64,000 bases of DNA. Source: Zelopaecilomyces penicillatus (lineage: Eukaryota > Ascomycota > Sordariomycetes > Hypocreales > Pseudodiploosporaceae). The position numbers were made by a program, and so were the translations under genes. Location: NCBI GenBank assembly GCA_005765155.1, contig VCCP01000003.1:5332001-5396000 (forward strand), in the 5' to 3' direction. How positions within the stretch are numbered: position 1 is the stretch's first letter; every line of letters starts with the position of its first letter. Positions 10,234 to 20,748 of this stretch are shown piece after piece. The notes under the pieces were generated by a model. It saw only the letters and a list, made by a program, of their open reading frames with translations, made no database searches and was not told the origin of the DNA.

Positions 10234-11361
10234 ATGAAGATGGTATCAGTTGACAGAGAGGAGCTCACTATCCTCCAAAATCGTGCTGATCCCGAAACCA
10301 TGATTCCGGATGTCGTCTACTCGCCTCCCACGCGGCCAGTGACTTCATCTCACGATACAACAAGGCGTGCAATTATCCTTGTTCAGGCGAATGACTTGAT
10401 GACGGCGTATCGGGAAGCTGTGGAGGCCGAGGTGGCATCAATCGACAAATGCCTTCGGGATCTCAAGGATGAGTTCTTTCAAGGAAATCGTGCCATTAGC
10501 GAACTTGAAATGGAAAACAACCGGGAAATCTTGGAGACGGAGTTGATGGAACGCCGAACCAACCTTGTCATCGTCCAAGAGCATGGACTTTCGCTGGTTG
10601 GCGAGTTGGCGGATGCAAGGTATCTCAGGCAACAAGACGTTCCTAACTGGGAATACATTGAGCGACTCATCAGCCGTTACAAGTCCCCACAAGATGCCAA
10701 GGCCACAATTTACAGGCAGAGAGACCCAGATGTTCAGCATCAATTCAGAGCGCAGGTCACCAATGCCTATGGTGTCAAGCGGTCTACAAAAGGGTTTTCC
10801 CGGAAGCAAGAAGTCTGGTGTTGCATAACCGGAGAATGGGTCGCTAACCGCGAGTCCAGAGTCAGGGCTGCACATATTATGCCCTACAATGTTGGCGAAG
10901 CCAACGCACGTTACTTATTCGATGACACGACAAGCCCCAATGGGCACCTGATGTCTGCTCAGAATGGCATTCCCATGGGCCTTGACTGGGAAGTACTCAT
11001 GGATGCTGGGATGTTCACCTTGATGCCAGTTGAGGGCACCAATGATATCAAAATTGTTGTGCTGGCTGAGAATCCTGATCGTGATTTGCAGGCGTTGGAT
11101 GGGCAGTTGCTCAAGTTTCACAACGATTTCCGCCCAGCAAAGCGCTACCTCTACTTTGCCTACACTGTGGCACTGTTTCGTCGACAAAGACACGAACGCC
11201 CAGGCTGGTGGCGCGCTTTTGATGTTCACGGTAGCATCAAAGAGATGTGGGCAAGCCCCGGAGAGCATAGATGCAAATCTACACTCAAAATTCAAAATTC
11301 TTGCCAGACAACTCGCTCATCTTCAAGAGAGCGAAATCTCGGAAATCCTGGGCCCGGATGA
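10234..11361 (+). CDS. HNH-type endonuclease domain protein, probably frameshifted
   Basis: Frame of 375 residues from the ATG at 10234 (the frame is open further upstream but without an ATG). The N-terminal half is charged and helical, with an Arg/Glu-rich segment. The second half matches the fungal HNH_2 type: WCCITGEWV, then VRAAHIMPYNVGEANARYLF with the AH pair, then SAQNGIPMGLDWEVLMDAG, then FTLMPVEG and a segment KEMWASPG. After that the frame turns into Arg/Ser-rich nonsense. The next frame carries KFKILARQLAHLQ, the kind of C-terminus expected, and stays open to 11455. A one-base change between about 11256 (a CCCC run) and 11305 would explain this. The gene may therefore be inactive, or the base may be a sequencing error. 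Its biological substrate is unknown. Confidence 0.72.
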   Translation: MKMVSVDREELTILQNRADPETMIPDVVYSPPTRPVTSSHDTTRRAIILVQANDLMTAYREAVEAEVASIDKCLRDLKDEFFQGNRAISELEMENNREILETELMERRTNLVIVQEHGLSLVGELADARYLRQQDVPNWEYIERLISRYKSPQDAKATIYRQRDPDVQHQFRAQVTNAYGVKRSTKGFSRKQEVWCCITGEWVANRESRVRAAHIMPYNVGEANARYLFDDTTSPNGHLMSAQNGIPMGLDWEVLMDAGMFTLMPVEGTNDIKIVVLAENPDRDLQALDGQLLKFHNDFRPAKRYLYFAYTVALFRRQRHERPGWWRAFDVHGSIKEMWASPGEHRCKSTLKIQNSCQTTRSSSRERNLGNPGPG

Positions 11362-11938
11362 TTCAACCCCGCTTTCATGCCATGAATCGGAACAGTCTGC
11401 CTTGATAGCGAATACACTCACAGTGCTGGCATGTCGAACAAACAGTCTTGACTGAAGGCTCTTGAACCTATAATGTCAGTCCTTGGATATTGTTGGTAAT
11501 TGCTAGAACTAAAGACTGTTGGTATTGTTGGTTATTGTTAAAGATTCGGGAAGTGTGCGCGCTGGGAGATTGAGTAAATACAGACCATAATGTTTATATA
11601 GTGAAACTCATAATTACATGCATGATCAATTTATTAGTTGGCGCACAAACTGTACCGTAACATGTCCATATCACCAATAAGAGTCCAAACTTTCATGTCC
11701 AAAATGCTTGGAGTTGGCAAATCGCGAACACTGTTGGCAAACACTGGTGACAGATTTGACATAACAATCACCATTCCGAATGTTTGTGGAGTAATTCTCT
11801 ACCGATTTTCGCACCTGTAGCTAGCGCCTGTAGATTTAACCTTGCAAATATACTTCGTCAAGATTAATTACATCTATTAAGCGGTTTCATTGTCCATCTA
11901 ATCCATTCGCACATCTTAAAAGAACAAAGACCAAGAGA
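11362..11938. other. HNH gene 3' region and SLA2 3' flank
   Basis: The first 94 bases carry the out-of-frame continuation of the HNH gene (to 11455). The rest is AT-rich with no gene and holds the 3' ends of two convergent genes. A T/G-rich run of attgttgg-type words occurs near 11490-11545. Confidence 0.5.
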
Positions 11939-14900
11939 TCACTCCTGGTAAGATATCTTCCGCATCTCACCTAATCGGTGCCGGGCGGAAGCAAGTGCAT
12001 TTTCTAGTTGGAGGATTTCGACCTAGATTCAACGGCGTCCCAAAGCAGGGACAAAGTATTAGCCAACGACCTGCCGAAACTTTGTGCTCACGGAGAAGAC
12101 TGTCATGAACATGGAGTTGCTGCTTACCTGTTGCTCCATCTCCCGCACCTTAAACTCATGAGCCCCTAGCTTTGAGTAGTCAACCTGATCTTCCTCCTGG
12201 CTACTTCGCTCTCGGATCATATTCTGCACCTGGCGCACAAGGGACCGGCATGCCGCACCGACTGATTTGCTTGCCTGTTCCAGTCGGTCTTGGTTTTTAG
12301 ACATGAAGCCTGCCTTAACTCGACTTGCCGCAACAAGCTGTGCCGTCGATGCCGCCACGTCATTGGACGCAACAATAAGCTGCTCTGGGCTGTTGCGGTT
12401 TGATAGCACCCCGTCGGCCGTTTCAATCAGAGTATTAGTTGACGCCGCCACAGCCTTGGCTGCCGAGATGAGACCTTCCGTCCACCGATTATTCTTCTTG
12501 TAAAATGCCGTTCGCGATGATGAACCTTGTCCAGCTTGCACGATTTCCTTTTGCGTGTCCGTTGCAGCTCGTATCAGCTCCGCAATTGCATTTGTGATGG
12601 CCATGGCTGCATCAAGGATTGAATCGTGCACCTTGACCTCGTATGTCGTGTATCCCTCTCTTGGCTTGTTTTTCAGCTTAGCAAGTCGTGCTGCAGCGGC
12701 AGCGATGGCATCCGCTGCCTTGCTCAGCTCGGAGTCTACAAGATCCCCGAGATCTCCTTTTTTGTTTGCCAGTTTACCAAACCCAGGCGCCAGGCCCTCC
12801 ATCATTTTGTTCAGTTTTTGGAGGTTCATCTGGACTTCATTGTTGCTGTTGATGACAACATCTGTCTTTTGCAGAGGCTCTAACCCTTCGAGTCGGAAGC
12901 TTTGCAGGCCACGGAAGAACTGCACTGTGGACTGCGCAGACTGTCGTGCTCCCTGCATCAGCCCATCCGTCTTCTTGTCGTCCGTCGCCAGTCGTGTGAC
13001 GCCCTTGGTATTGCTACACACTTCCGCAACTGCCCCCGAGAACACATTAATCGCCTTGATAAGTTCTGAGTGCGTACTATTTGGCCCATCTGCAATGAAA
13101 TTGTTGAAGGCCGTGGCGAACTCCATGGCGCTGCCAGAAGCCTTCTCAATCTGTGATAGCACATATGACGGCGAGGCATTTTGGTTGCCTGCTTGCATCG
13201 AAGAGTCCAGCTCGTAAAGAGCATCATCAACCCGGGTCACTCCAGCCTGCAGCACAGAATCAATCACATCGTTAAACTTGTCCAAGTTTGCCAGGATTAG
13301 TGCATCAATCTGCCCGTCAAGCGCATGGTCCGTTTCTCCCTGATTATGCTTGAGCTCGTTCAGTTCGATCAACGTCTGATCCATTCCTGCCTTGTAAACC
13401 TCAAGCTCTTCTTCTTTGTCCCGTAGGAGCTGCTCTAGATCTGAGTCACCGTCTCTGACCTTGGCGTGCACATCATCAAGTGCCCGCGATTTGATTCGTA
13501 GGGCCTCCTCCAAGTCGCTCATTTCGCGATTGTACTTGGCCAACATCGTTGACAGTTCGTTGCCCTTGCTTCTCTCAAGGTTGTCCGCCCGATCCTGTGC
13601 CATCCGAAGTTCGCGTTTCAGTCTCTCTACTTCATCTTTATTGCTCCCATTTAATCGATCCTTATCATGCATTGCTCGATCTCGTTCTCTAATCATGTCT
13701 GCTAGTTCAAGGTTTTTGGTTTTGATCTCACGCTCTAGCTTCTCACGTTTCTCAATCGCCTCTTGCGCACTTGCTGCTTTAAGTTGCACCGACTTGAATT
13801 TTTGCAACAGGTCCAGGTGTTCATGACGGAGCTGCGAATAAAGCTTGGCGAGGGCTTCGTACTTGGTTCTCCAAGTGTTGACCTGCTCCTGCAAGGCCCG
13901 TATCTGGTCATCTTTGCTTCCTATCTGCTGACCCAAACTGTTCTGGATCTGTGAGAGCTCACCCTCTAGGGCCTTTACACGCTGATCGTACTGCTGAAGC
14001 ATCAACTGGTCACGTTCGTACTGTGCTCGCGCATTGAGATTTTCTCTCTCCAACTCTGCTAAGCGACCCTGTGTCTGCCACTGTGCCTGTTGTGCCAAGA
14101 GTGCCTCCTGTTCTCGCTGTTGTTGTTCCCTTAATCGACGTTGCTGTTCTTCAAAATCAAGCTGTGCTTGTTGCTGTGCCTGCTGCTGTGCTAATAAGGC
14201 TGATTGCTGTCGCTCCTCCATCACTCGCTGTTGCTCCTCGTATTCTCGGTTTTGTCGGTCAAGTTCACTTTTCCAGAATTCAGAGATTTCATCCGGCTCT
14301 TGTGATTTTGGTTCAGGGGCAGGAGATGGTCGACGCTCGATCTCTTGTTTTGGTCGAGCTGGCAGAGCTGGAGCGTCATCATCCTCGGCCAATAGATTTG
14401 GGGGATCTTGAGGAAGTTTTGGAATTGTGATGAGACTTGTGAGGTAGCGGAGATTAGAACACTCGTAATAGAATTTGACGAGTCTGTAATGCTGCGCATC
14501 GTATCGTTGCCGGAGGGGCTGAAGAGCGTCGTCGTCTCCAGTGACTGTGAGAGAAACGAAATATTAGTATGGTCTTGAATACGCTTGAAGGGTAGCAGAT
14601 TAATCGGCAATGACTTACTGGAGTGCATAGCACGGAGCATGCTTGTTATGAATTTATAGATTCCATAGCTCTCCTGCACCAATGGCACTAAAGCAGCAAT
14701 GCGGCATTCGTTATTACCAACATTCCGGAAATGCGAGAATATCAGCTTCTGAAACTGCTCAATCTTGTCTTGCAGCACCATCAGATCGGTTATGGTCTCA
14801 TAGCCTTCGTTTGGGTCGTTGATTGCTTTTAGACTAAGGTACTCCTCATATTCAAACGTTCCGTTGAACTCGGGATGTTGGTGATGAAAGGAAAGTTTGG

Positions 14901-15455
14901 CAAGGAGGTAATAAACGTATTCGCGGATCAATGGGCCATAGCCACGAACACCTTCACCGGCCATTCCACGATTCAACCCATCGATCCAGCCTCGGTTGGA
15001 CATTGCTTCCTTCAGGGCTGAGGGATGACCTTCCTGAAGGACCTTGTGCACCGTGATCAGCGCTTTAAACGTCTGGACTTCGTCGGCGAGAATCGGTTGA
15101 CTATGATCATGAGAACTAGGTCCTAGACTTAAGCGATCCCAGGGGAGAAGGCAACCTACACTTTCATGCCGGCCCAGAACGGCTGGGAAGACCTGTGGTC
15201 CCATGTGTACACAATACATGCTCGCACATGCTTGCGCTTTGGCGAAATTTCATCGCTGTTTGTTGCCTTCTTGATGCTGATTGCCAACTCCTGGTCGGTT
15301 CTAGTCGAGGTCAAATAGACTCGTCAGCGATTTGTATGGGGTCGAAGACTTGTAAGGGTAGGCCAGAAGGCAGACAGGGAAGTAAACAAGTTGGAGGGGC
15401 TTAGAGGAGAAGGAGGGGCTACAAACTTCGTGTGCTCTGTCGTACGCAGCGCCAT
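11939..15455 (-). CDS. SLA2: Sla2/HIP1R-family endocytic actin adaptor
   Basis: Cytoskeletal adaptor that links the endocytic coat, PI(4,5)P2 membrane and actin. Modelled exons on the minus strand: 15455-15427, 15300-15160, 15100-14619, 14544-12128 and 12022-11939, summing to 1050 residues, the usual family length. The N-terminal ANTH domain shows KRKHVRACIVYTWDHRSSQ, FWAGMKV and QPILADEVQTFKALITVHK. A proline/charged linker (about residues 290-330) leads to a long Gln/Glu/Arg-rich coiled coil. The C-terminal talin-like I/LWEQ actin-binding domain includes VDYSKLGAHEFKVREMEQQ and a last exon ending GEMRKISYQE. The first exon (29 bp, donor GTTTGT) is the least certain junction. SLA2 is the conserved right flank of the MAT locus in Pezizomycotina. 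Confidence 0.95.
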
Positions 15456-16994
15456 GGCGGCGAGTGGATGAAGATAGATTCAACAAGACAACGTGGGAGA
15501 GATAGGTAGGCGTTCTCAGTCCCTGACGCACATGGACAGCACTGCAAGCCGCAATGCAAATACGAAGAGAGCTTGAGCTGTGCCAACCCAAACTGCCTTG
15601 GTTTGGGAGGATAGTAATCCTGTGATATACCTGTGCGAGAACCAACTGCCAAGCCAAGGTGCGCAGGAGCTGTCGTCAGCCTTGACAAGTCCCAAGGAGA
15701 AGTGAGCAACAGCTTCAGTGGCTGGAACCAACATGCGTGGCTATGCGGAGCTACACGGGGCAACGCATCATTGCGTGGGGCACCACGGCCCACCAGAGCA
15801 CGGCCCACTCAATAATCCGCTCCGATCTTTAGCCAAAAGCGGATGACAACTTCTAGCAGTCTGTAATGATATCTAGAAAAATCTGGAAATATCATTCAAA
15901 TCAAGTATACAGGCTCTTCTATTGTAAGGGATATCTCATCGGCAGCGTTTTCTTTCGCACTGTTGCTACTGTATAGTAACGTCACAAACCTTGTCATCGT
16001 AAGACATTGGACACCAACTTATCAAAGGCAATGTTACTACCGTAGGGTAACAACCCATTGATAGACTTTATTTGTATAATCCCCTTCATCGTAAGTGTTT
16101 AGACATTTTGTTTCACGCGCTCATAAGCAAACCGTGAATGAAGACTGCGGGTGTAGAAGAGGTTAACAATAATGGGATAGTTCTAGGGTAGTTGTATACA
16201 GTCATTTGTCTGTTTGTAGAAGGGTGAGAAACCTCAGTACTGCTTGTTCACATATAAGAGCATAACTGATGTCGCGAATTCATATATCCCATAGTGTATA
16301 TGTAGATTAATTAATGCTAACCGCACGAGATCATCAACGTAATACGCTACTGTTGTCATTGGTCGTGTACCTAGATCTCTAATCATGCCTTACCAACGCC
16401 ACCACCCAATCCTTTCTCAACAGTGAGGCGGACATTTTGGTAAGAGAAAATCACCAAATCGAATTAAAATCTTGGTTTGGACCTCCAATAACAGTCATTG
16501 TTGGTCCTTGGTGGCGAGAATTGCGAGAATCGTTTCTATGGGTAATACATTTACACAGAAATGAGGAAGATAACTCAGACATCAACTCAGAGTGAAGCAT
16601 GACCACATATGGAGGGGCCAGGGAGCTTACGAGGCCCCAAAGTCAAGCTATGGAGGCTGGAACTGGATGACATTAGTGCGAATCTTGCGAGCCAAATGAA
16701 GCCAAAAAAACACGACTGTCAAGACTAGCTTGCCAGACTTCGGACATGACATTAGCTGCACAAGATGTCGCAATGACGGGACTAGAGTAAACCAAGATAG
16801 CTCACATTAGAGCATTATTTCTTCACTGATAATATTTTTGATTGGACAAACACATGATTGTAGACGTCACTTGGTTTCATTCCCTATGGACATCAAAAAT
16901 GCCAGGCCTTTTGGCCACATGAGCTCCCATCCGGATGCAACACCACAAGAAAACCAGAGCAAGCACCGCACCTCCTTCATAAAATAAACCCCCT
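15456..16994. other. SLA2 to eL21 intergenic region
   Basis: About 1.5 kb without a supportable gene. It would hold the SLA2 promoter and leader at the left and the eL21 3' region at the right. Between 15840 and 16900 the sequence is AT-rich with no long open frame. I see nothing else in it. Confidence 0.6.
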
Positions 16995-17665
16995 TCAGAT
17001 CGTGGTCTCGTATGCCAGAGGAGTGACAGTCTCTGGCGGGCTGTCGGTCAGAGAAACAGTGCGCGCCTCTCGGGGAAGGGCAGGAGAGCGCTTGATCTGA
17101 ACGGTAACACCCTCGGCCTGGGCCTTCTTCTTCGCCTCAGCGTTGGACTTGACTCGCTTCAAGAAGTCCTCACGAGAGCGGGAAGGCTTGATGTGCTCGA
17201 TCCGGACGTTGATGCGCTTCTCGATGTAGCGGTGGTTGACCTTCTTGTTGATGATGATGCCGACGGCGCTCTTGGTGACGTTGTAGATGACACCAGTCTT
17301 GCCGTGATACACCTTGTAGGGCATACTATGCGGAATATCAGTTCCCATCCTTGGTGGAGTGTTGCTCTTTCCAGATTCGCAACATGTCGATCCAGGATAT
17401 TTATAACTTACCCCTTCTGCACGGCACCGTTGGCCTTAATGTCGACGATATCTCCGACGCTGTTGAACGCTTAGAAATTGCCTATTTGCCCACAATTGGA
17501 CAACTTACTGGTATGTTCGCAGGTAGGTGTTCAAGGCGATCATACCCTTCTGACGGAAGTCCCTGCTGAAGGCATACTGAACACTGTTAGCAATGCTGGC
17601 GTGGGAATCAGGGCAGAGGCATGACGAACGCGGGTGCCCGCTCGCTTTCCGTATGAGTGACCCAT
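16995..17665 (-). CDS. RPL21: 60S ribosomal protein eL21
   Basis: Structural protein of the large cytosolic ribosomal subunit. Four exons on the minus strand: 17665-17630, 17576-17509, 17459-17412 and 17325-16995, giving 160 residues, the same length as the yeast protein. The sequence starts MGHSYGKRAGTR, continues YAFSRDFRQKGMIALNTYL, then GDIVDIKANGAVQKG, MPYKVYHGKTGVIYNVTKSA and VNHRYIEKRINVRIEHIKPS, and ends PLAYETTI. The early introns typical of fungal ribosomal genes are present; intron 1 uses an unusual GTTCGT donor but has a good ctaac branch site. It is divergent from uS4 across 386 bp. Confidence 0.96.
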
Positions 17666-18051
17666 CGCGTCTTATTTTGCCGTCGGAGCGGTTCGTGATC
17701 GAGAAATTGGCGTGAATGGTGATGAACTTCACTTGGTGTGGTGTGGTGAAATTGTGCTGCACGTTGTGGGAATCGGTGCTTAGATAATCGTCTTTTTTTC
17801 TCCCCCACTATGAGTTGTAGGGCAAAAGAGATGTTGTCGCACATACTTCCATGTGCGCACTACTTTTAGGGCTAACAAGCTTTGGGTCACGTGCATTCGA
17901 GGTCCCAAATTAACAACCCCACAACCTTCGCATTTTCCCTCTATCGATGCGCGAAAGTTTACCTGTAGTCACCATCACAGGAAGCAAGTCAAGTGAGTAA
18001 AAAAAAAAACCCCAGAAGCTGTGCAGGAAGCAGTAACTGACATTGAGTAGA
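17666..18051. promoter_or_regulatory. Bidirectional ribosomal-protein promoter (eL21 / uS4)
   Basis: Only 386 bp separate the start codons of two divergent ribosomal protein genes, so both promoters must share this segment. A run of about eleven A residues around 17999-18009 lies near the uS4 start. I do not assign named motifs. Confidence 0.75.
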
Positions 18052-18767
18052 ATGGCCCCCCGTGCGCATTCCAAGACCTCTCGTGTCCCTCGTAGACCCT
18101 TCGAGTCTGCTCGACTGTCAGTAATCACCGGCCACTGAATATGAGCTTGACTCTGTTCAAGTCGATTGTGACATTAACAACTGACACCGTTTCCCAGTGA
18201 CTCAGAGTTGAAGCTCGTCGGAGAGTATGGCCTGCGAAACAAGCGTGAAGTTTGGAGAGTCGGTCTGACTCTGTCCAAGATTCGTCGTGCTGCCCGGTAA
18301 GACTTTTTGGACCAGATGGTTGCTCCTACGTTTTTGGAGACTAATGTTTTGCATATAGTCAGCTTTTGACTCTCGATGAGAAGGACCCCAAGCGTCTCTT
18401 CGAAGGAAATGCCCTGATTCGCCGTCTCGTTCGTGTCGGTGTTCTCGACGAATCCCGCATGAAGCTCGATTACGTCCTGGCCTTGAAGATTGAGGATTTC
18501 TTGGAGCGTCGTCTGCAAACCTGTGTCTACAAGCTCGGTCTTGCCAAGTCCATCCACCACGCCCGTGTCCTGATCCGCCAGCGCCACATTCGTGTTGGCA
18601 AGCAGATTGTCAACGTTCCTTCATTCATCGTTCGTCTGGACTCCCAGAAGCACATCGACTTCGCCTTGACCTCGCCCTTCGGTAGCGGTCGCCCCGGCCG
18701 TGTTCGCAGAAAGAAGGCCAAGGCTGCTGAGAAGGACGACGGCGAGGAGGAGGAGGATGACGAGTAA
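18052..18767 (+). CDS. RPS9: 40S ribosomal protein uS4 (S9)
   Basis: Small-subunit rRNA-binding protein. Exons 18052-18116, 18198-18296 and 18359-18767, giving 190 residues. It begins MAPRAHSKTSRVPRRPFESA, continues SELKLVGEYGLRNKREVWRV and LSKIRRAARQLLTLDEKDPK, and carries the S4 RNA-binding domain with RRLQTCVYKLGLAKSIHHAR, RQRHIRVGKQIVNVPSFIVR and SPFGSGRPGRV. The tail is acidic (GEEEEDDE). Intron 1 uses a GTCAGT donor, chosen because it restores the conserved RLDSELK reading. Divergent from eL21. Confidence 0.96.
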
Positions 18768-19001
18768 ATGCAAATATCCTGTGTTAGTGCATTTTCCCGC
18801 ATGTAAAGGGTTGGTGGCGGAGGAATATTACACCCGGCAAAGGATTCTCGTCATAGCTGGCGGCGTTGACTAACGGATACAAAAATGGAATGATTTTATC
18901 ACGCAATAAATGTGAACAATGAACAAAACATACATCAATGCTCTGTGAAGTGACCAGATTGTTTTGAGTCAAATTATTTGGCTAATTAAAAACCATAGTA
19001 C

Positions 19002-20402
19002 TTATTGGACAAGCTCATCCTTGCCTAGCAACTTTGCCATCGGATCTGCGGCAGCTGTCCGCTTTCGACGATATTCCTCCATTTCTTTCTCTGAAACCCC
19101 ATTCGTCATCTCCTCACGAGTCCTTTTTTTGGAACTGTTGGCTTCTTCTATCCTATCGACCTCTTCATTCTCCCTCTCTGGCTCTCCGCTTTCATCGTTC
19201 ATGTGCGATACAAGATTTGCGCCAGACCGTTGAAGCTCAGCTGCCTCCCACGCGACTTTACCGCCCTCTCCTGTGCAGTAGCTGTTCTTGACGGATGAAT
19301 GACAACATGCGTAGCCCCATTTGAAATTTGACCACCAACCTCCCCAAATAGATTTGTGATTGTTGATAAGAACATCCTCGGCATACTTGGACTTGGCTTC
19401 TTTGCGTGGCAAACCTTTGATTAAACCCGCTTCGTCGTATTCAACGAACGTTTCTGACTCCGCAAAGGCCATATCTCTTAGAGATGCGGGCAATGACTTC
19501 TGGTCAGCCCCGCCATACTTTTGTAGGAGCTGGTTTTCTCGCTCGGCACGTTTGCTCTCCGTTTCAAGCAGCTCCTTTTTGCGGTAGAATGCGCCTGCTG
19601 TAGGATTTGCTTGCAAATGTTGGGTCGTGTCACCAGACTGCTCCTGTGCCTCCCATGCATAACGTTGCGCTTTTTCGAAATCGCCTGCCTCTCCAGACGA
19701 CCTCATAAACCCTTCTTCGGCGAAAAGCTCAGCAGCTTTATCTGCTGTTGCGCCAGCATTCACCAATGATCTAGTCTTGGGGTCGTATTTCGCAGATTCG
19801 AGATCAAGGTTCAAAAGATATTTCGCCGTGTCCTCCCGTATTCTGAGTTGTCTTGTGGCTGTACTTTGATGCTTGCTCATGTCGTTCTCTTCCGCGTATT
19901 TATCTCCCTCGTCCTTGTCGTCCTCTTCATCGTTAGTCTTTCGGGCTTGTTTCCGTAGCTCTTCCATCTGATTGTATTCGTCCACCACACCGCGATACTC
20001 TTTGGCGTCATAACCGTTCCAGCGATCTCGCTTCGCATCCCAGCCAAGCTGTACGTCTTGCAAGACCTCGTCCGCCTGAATGTCTTTCCCTGTCCATTTT
20101 GCGCCCTTCGCTCTAGGTCGGCTCAGGCAGTCTTTGGATTTATGCGTCAGGGCTCCGCAATTCTCACAGGCTCCTTTTCGATACCTAGTTGCGGCTGGAC
20201 CTGCTTTTCTCCCTCGGTCGTACCATTGTGATTTCTCGTTTTTTGCTTCTCGACGCTGATGTTTGAGATAGTCATTGTCATCGCCTTCCTCGCCCGCATA
20301 AAATGGCCGCTTGCTGATAAATGCCGGAATGTAGATATTTTCTTCCTTGGATGCAGCGCCAGTCTCCCCCCTTCGCGCGGGGGGTGGCGGTGGCGGCGGC
20401 AT
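19002..20402 (-). CDS. SLU7: Pre-mRNA splicing factor Slu7
   Basis: Second-step splicing factor that helps choose the 3' splice site. Uninterrupted frame of 466 residues starting with a proline run (MPPPPPPPARRG). The family signature YIPAFISKRPFYAG lies at about residues 24-37. A CCHC zinc knuckle CENCGALTHKSKDC is at about 79-92, followed by RPRAKGAKWTGKDIQADE, a run shared by Slu7 proteins. Further conserved segments are WDAKRDRWNGYD, VDEYNQMEE and the C-terminal HKSIWGGWWSNFKWGYACC. It is divergent from REV3, with 346 bp between starts. The gene belongs to the conserved block next to SLA2. Confidence 0.95.
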   Translation of the reverse strand: MPPPPPPPARRGETGAASKEENIYIPAFISKRPFYAGEEGDDNDYLKHQRREAKNEKSQWYDRGRKAGPAATRYRKGACENCGALTHKSKDCLSRPRAKGAKWTGKDIQADEVLQDVQLGWDAKRDRWNGYDAKEYRGVVDEYNQMEELRKQARKTNDEEDDKDEGDKYAEENDMSKHQSTATRQLRIREDTAKYLLNLDLESAKYDPKTRSLVNAGATADKAAELFAEEGFMRSSGEAGDFEKAQRYAWEAQEQSGDTTQHLQANPTAGAFYRKKELLETESKRAERENQLLQKYGGADQKSLPASLRDMAFAESETFVEYDEAGLIKGLPRKEAKSKYAEDVLINNHKSIWGGWWSNFKWGYACCHSSVKNSYCTGEGGKVAWEAAELQRSGANLVSHMNDESGEPERENEEVDRIEEANSSKKRTREEMTNGVSEKEMEEYRRKRTAAADPMAKLLGKDELVQ

Positions 20403-20748
20403 GATTGAGAGTAGATTTCAATGAGTCTCCGAATTGAAGATAACCAGTTTGGAAAGCTTGAAGTTAGATAAGATAGATTCAAATTGCTCGAAGGGTTGAG
20501 GGATGCGCATGGGGAAAAGTGTCTTACAGTACAGTATCTTAGAATGGCTTACTTACTGAAGTGTTACTTATCACCACGTGATCTCGCGACACTTCTAGTT
20601 CCTGTCAGACATTTGACTTTGGTAGTGGCGCGTCATCAGTGACAGCGCAATACGATGAGTCGGCTCTTCATGTCTTCTGCGCTGTAGAAGACCATGCTCC
20701 CCCCTCTTTTGCGACAGTGTTCCCAAATGGATTCTTTGGCGCGGAGAG
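20403..20748. promoter_or_regulatory. Divergent SLU7 / REV3 promoter with an upstream ATG
   Basis: Shared 346-bp upstream region. An ATG at 20727 opens an out-of-frame reading frame of 18 codons that runs past the REV3 start at 20749 and stops at 20783. A scanning ribosome would meet it first. Confidence 0.7.

Noticed and set aside
12555..13217. Plus-strand frames across SLA2 (for example 220 and 136 codons).
   Set aside because: They are antisense shadows of the coiled-coil and talin-like parts of SLA2.
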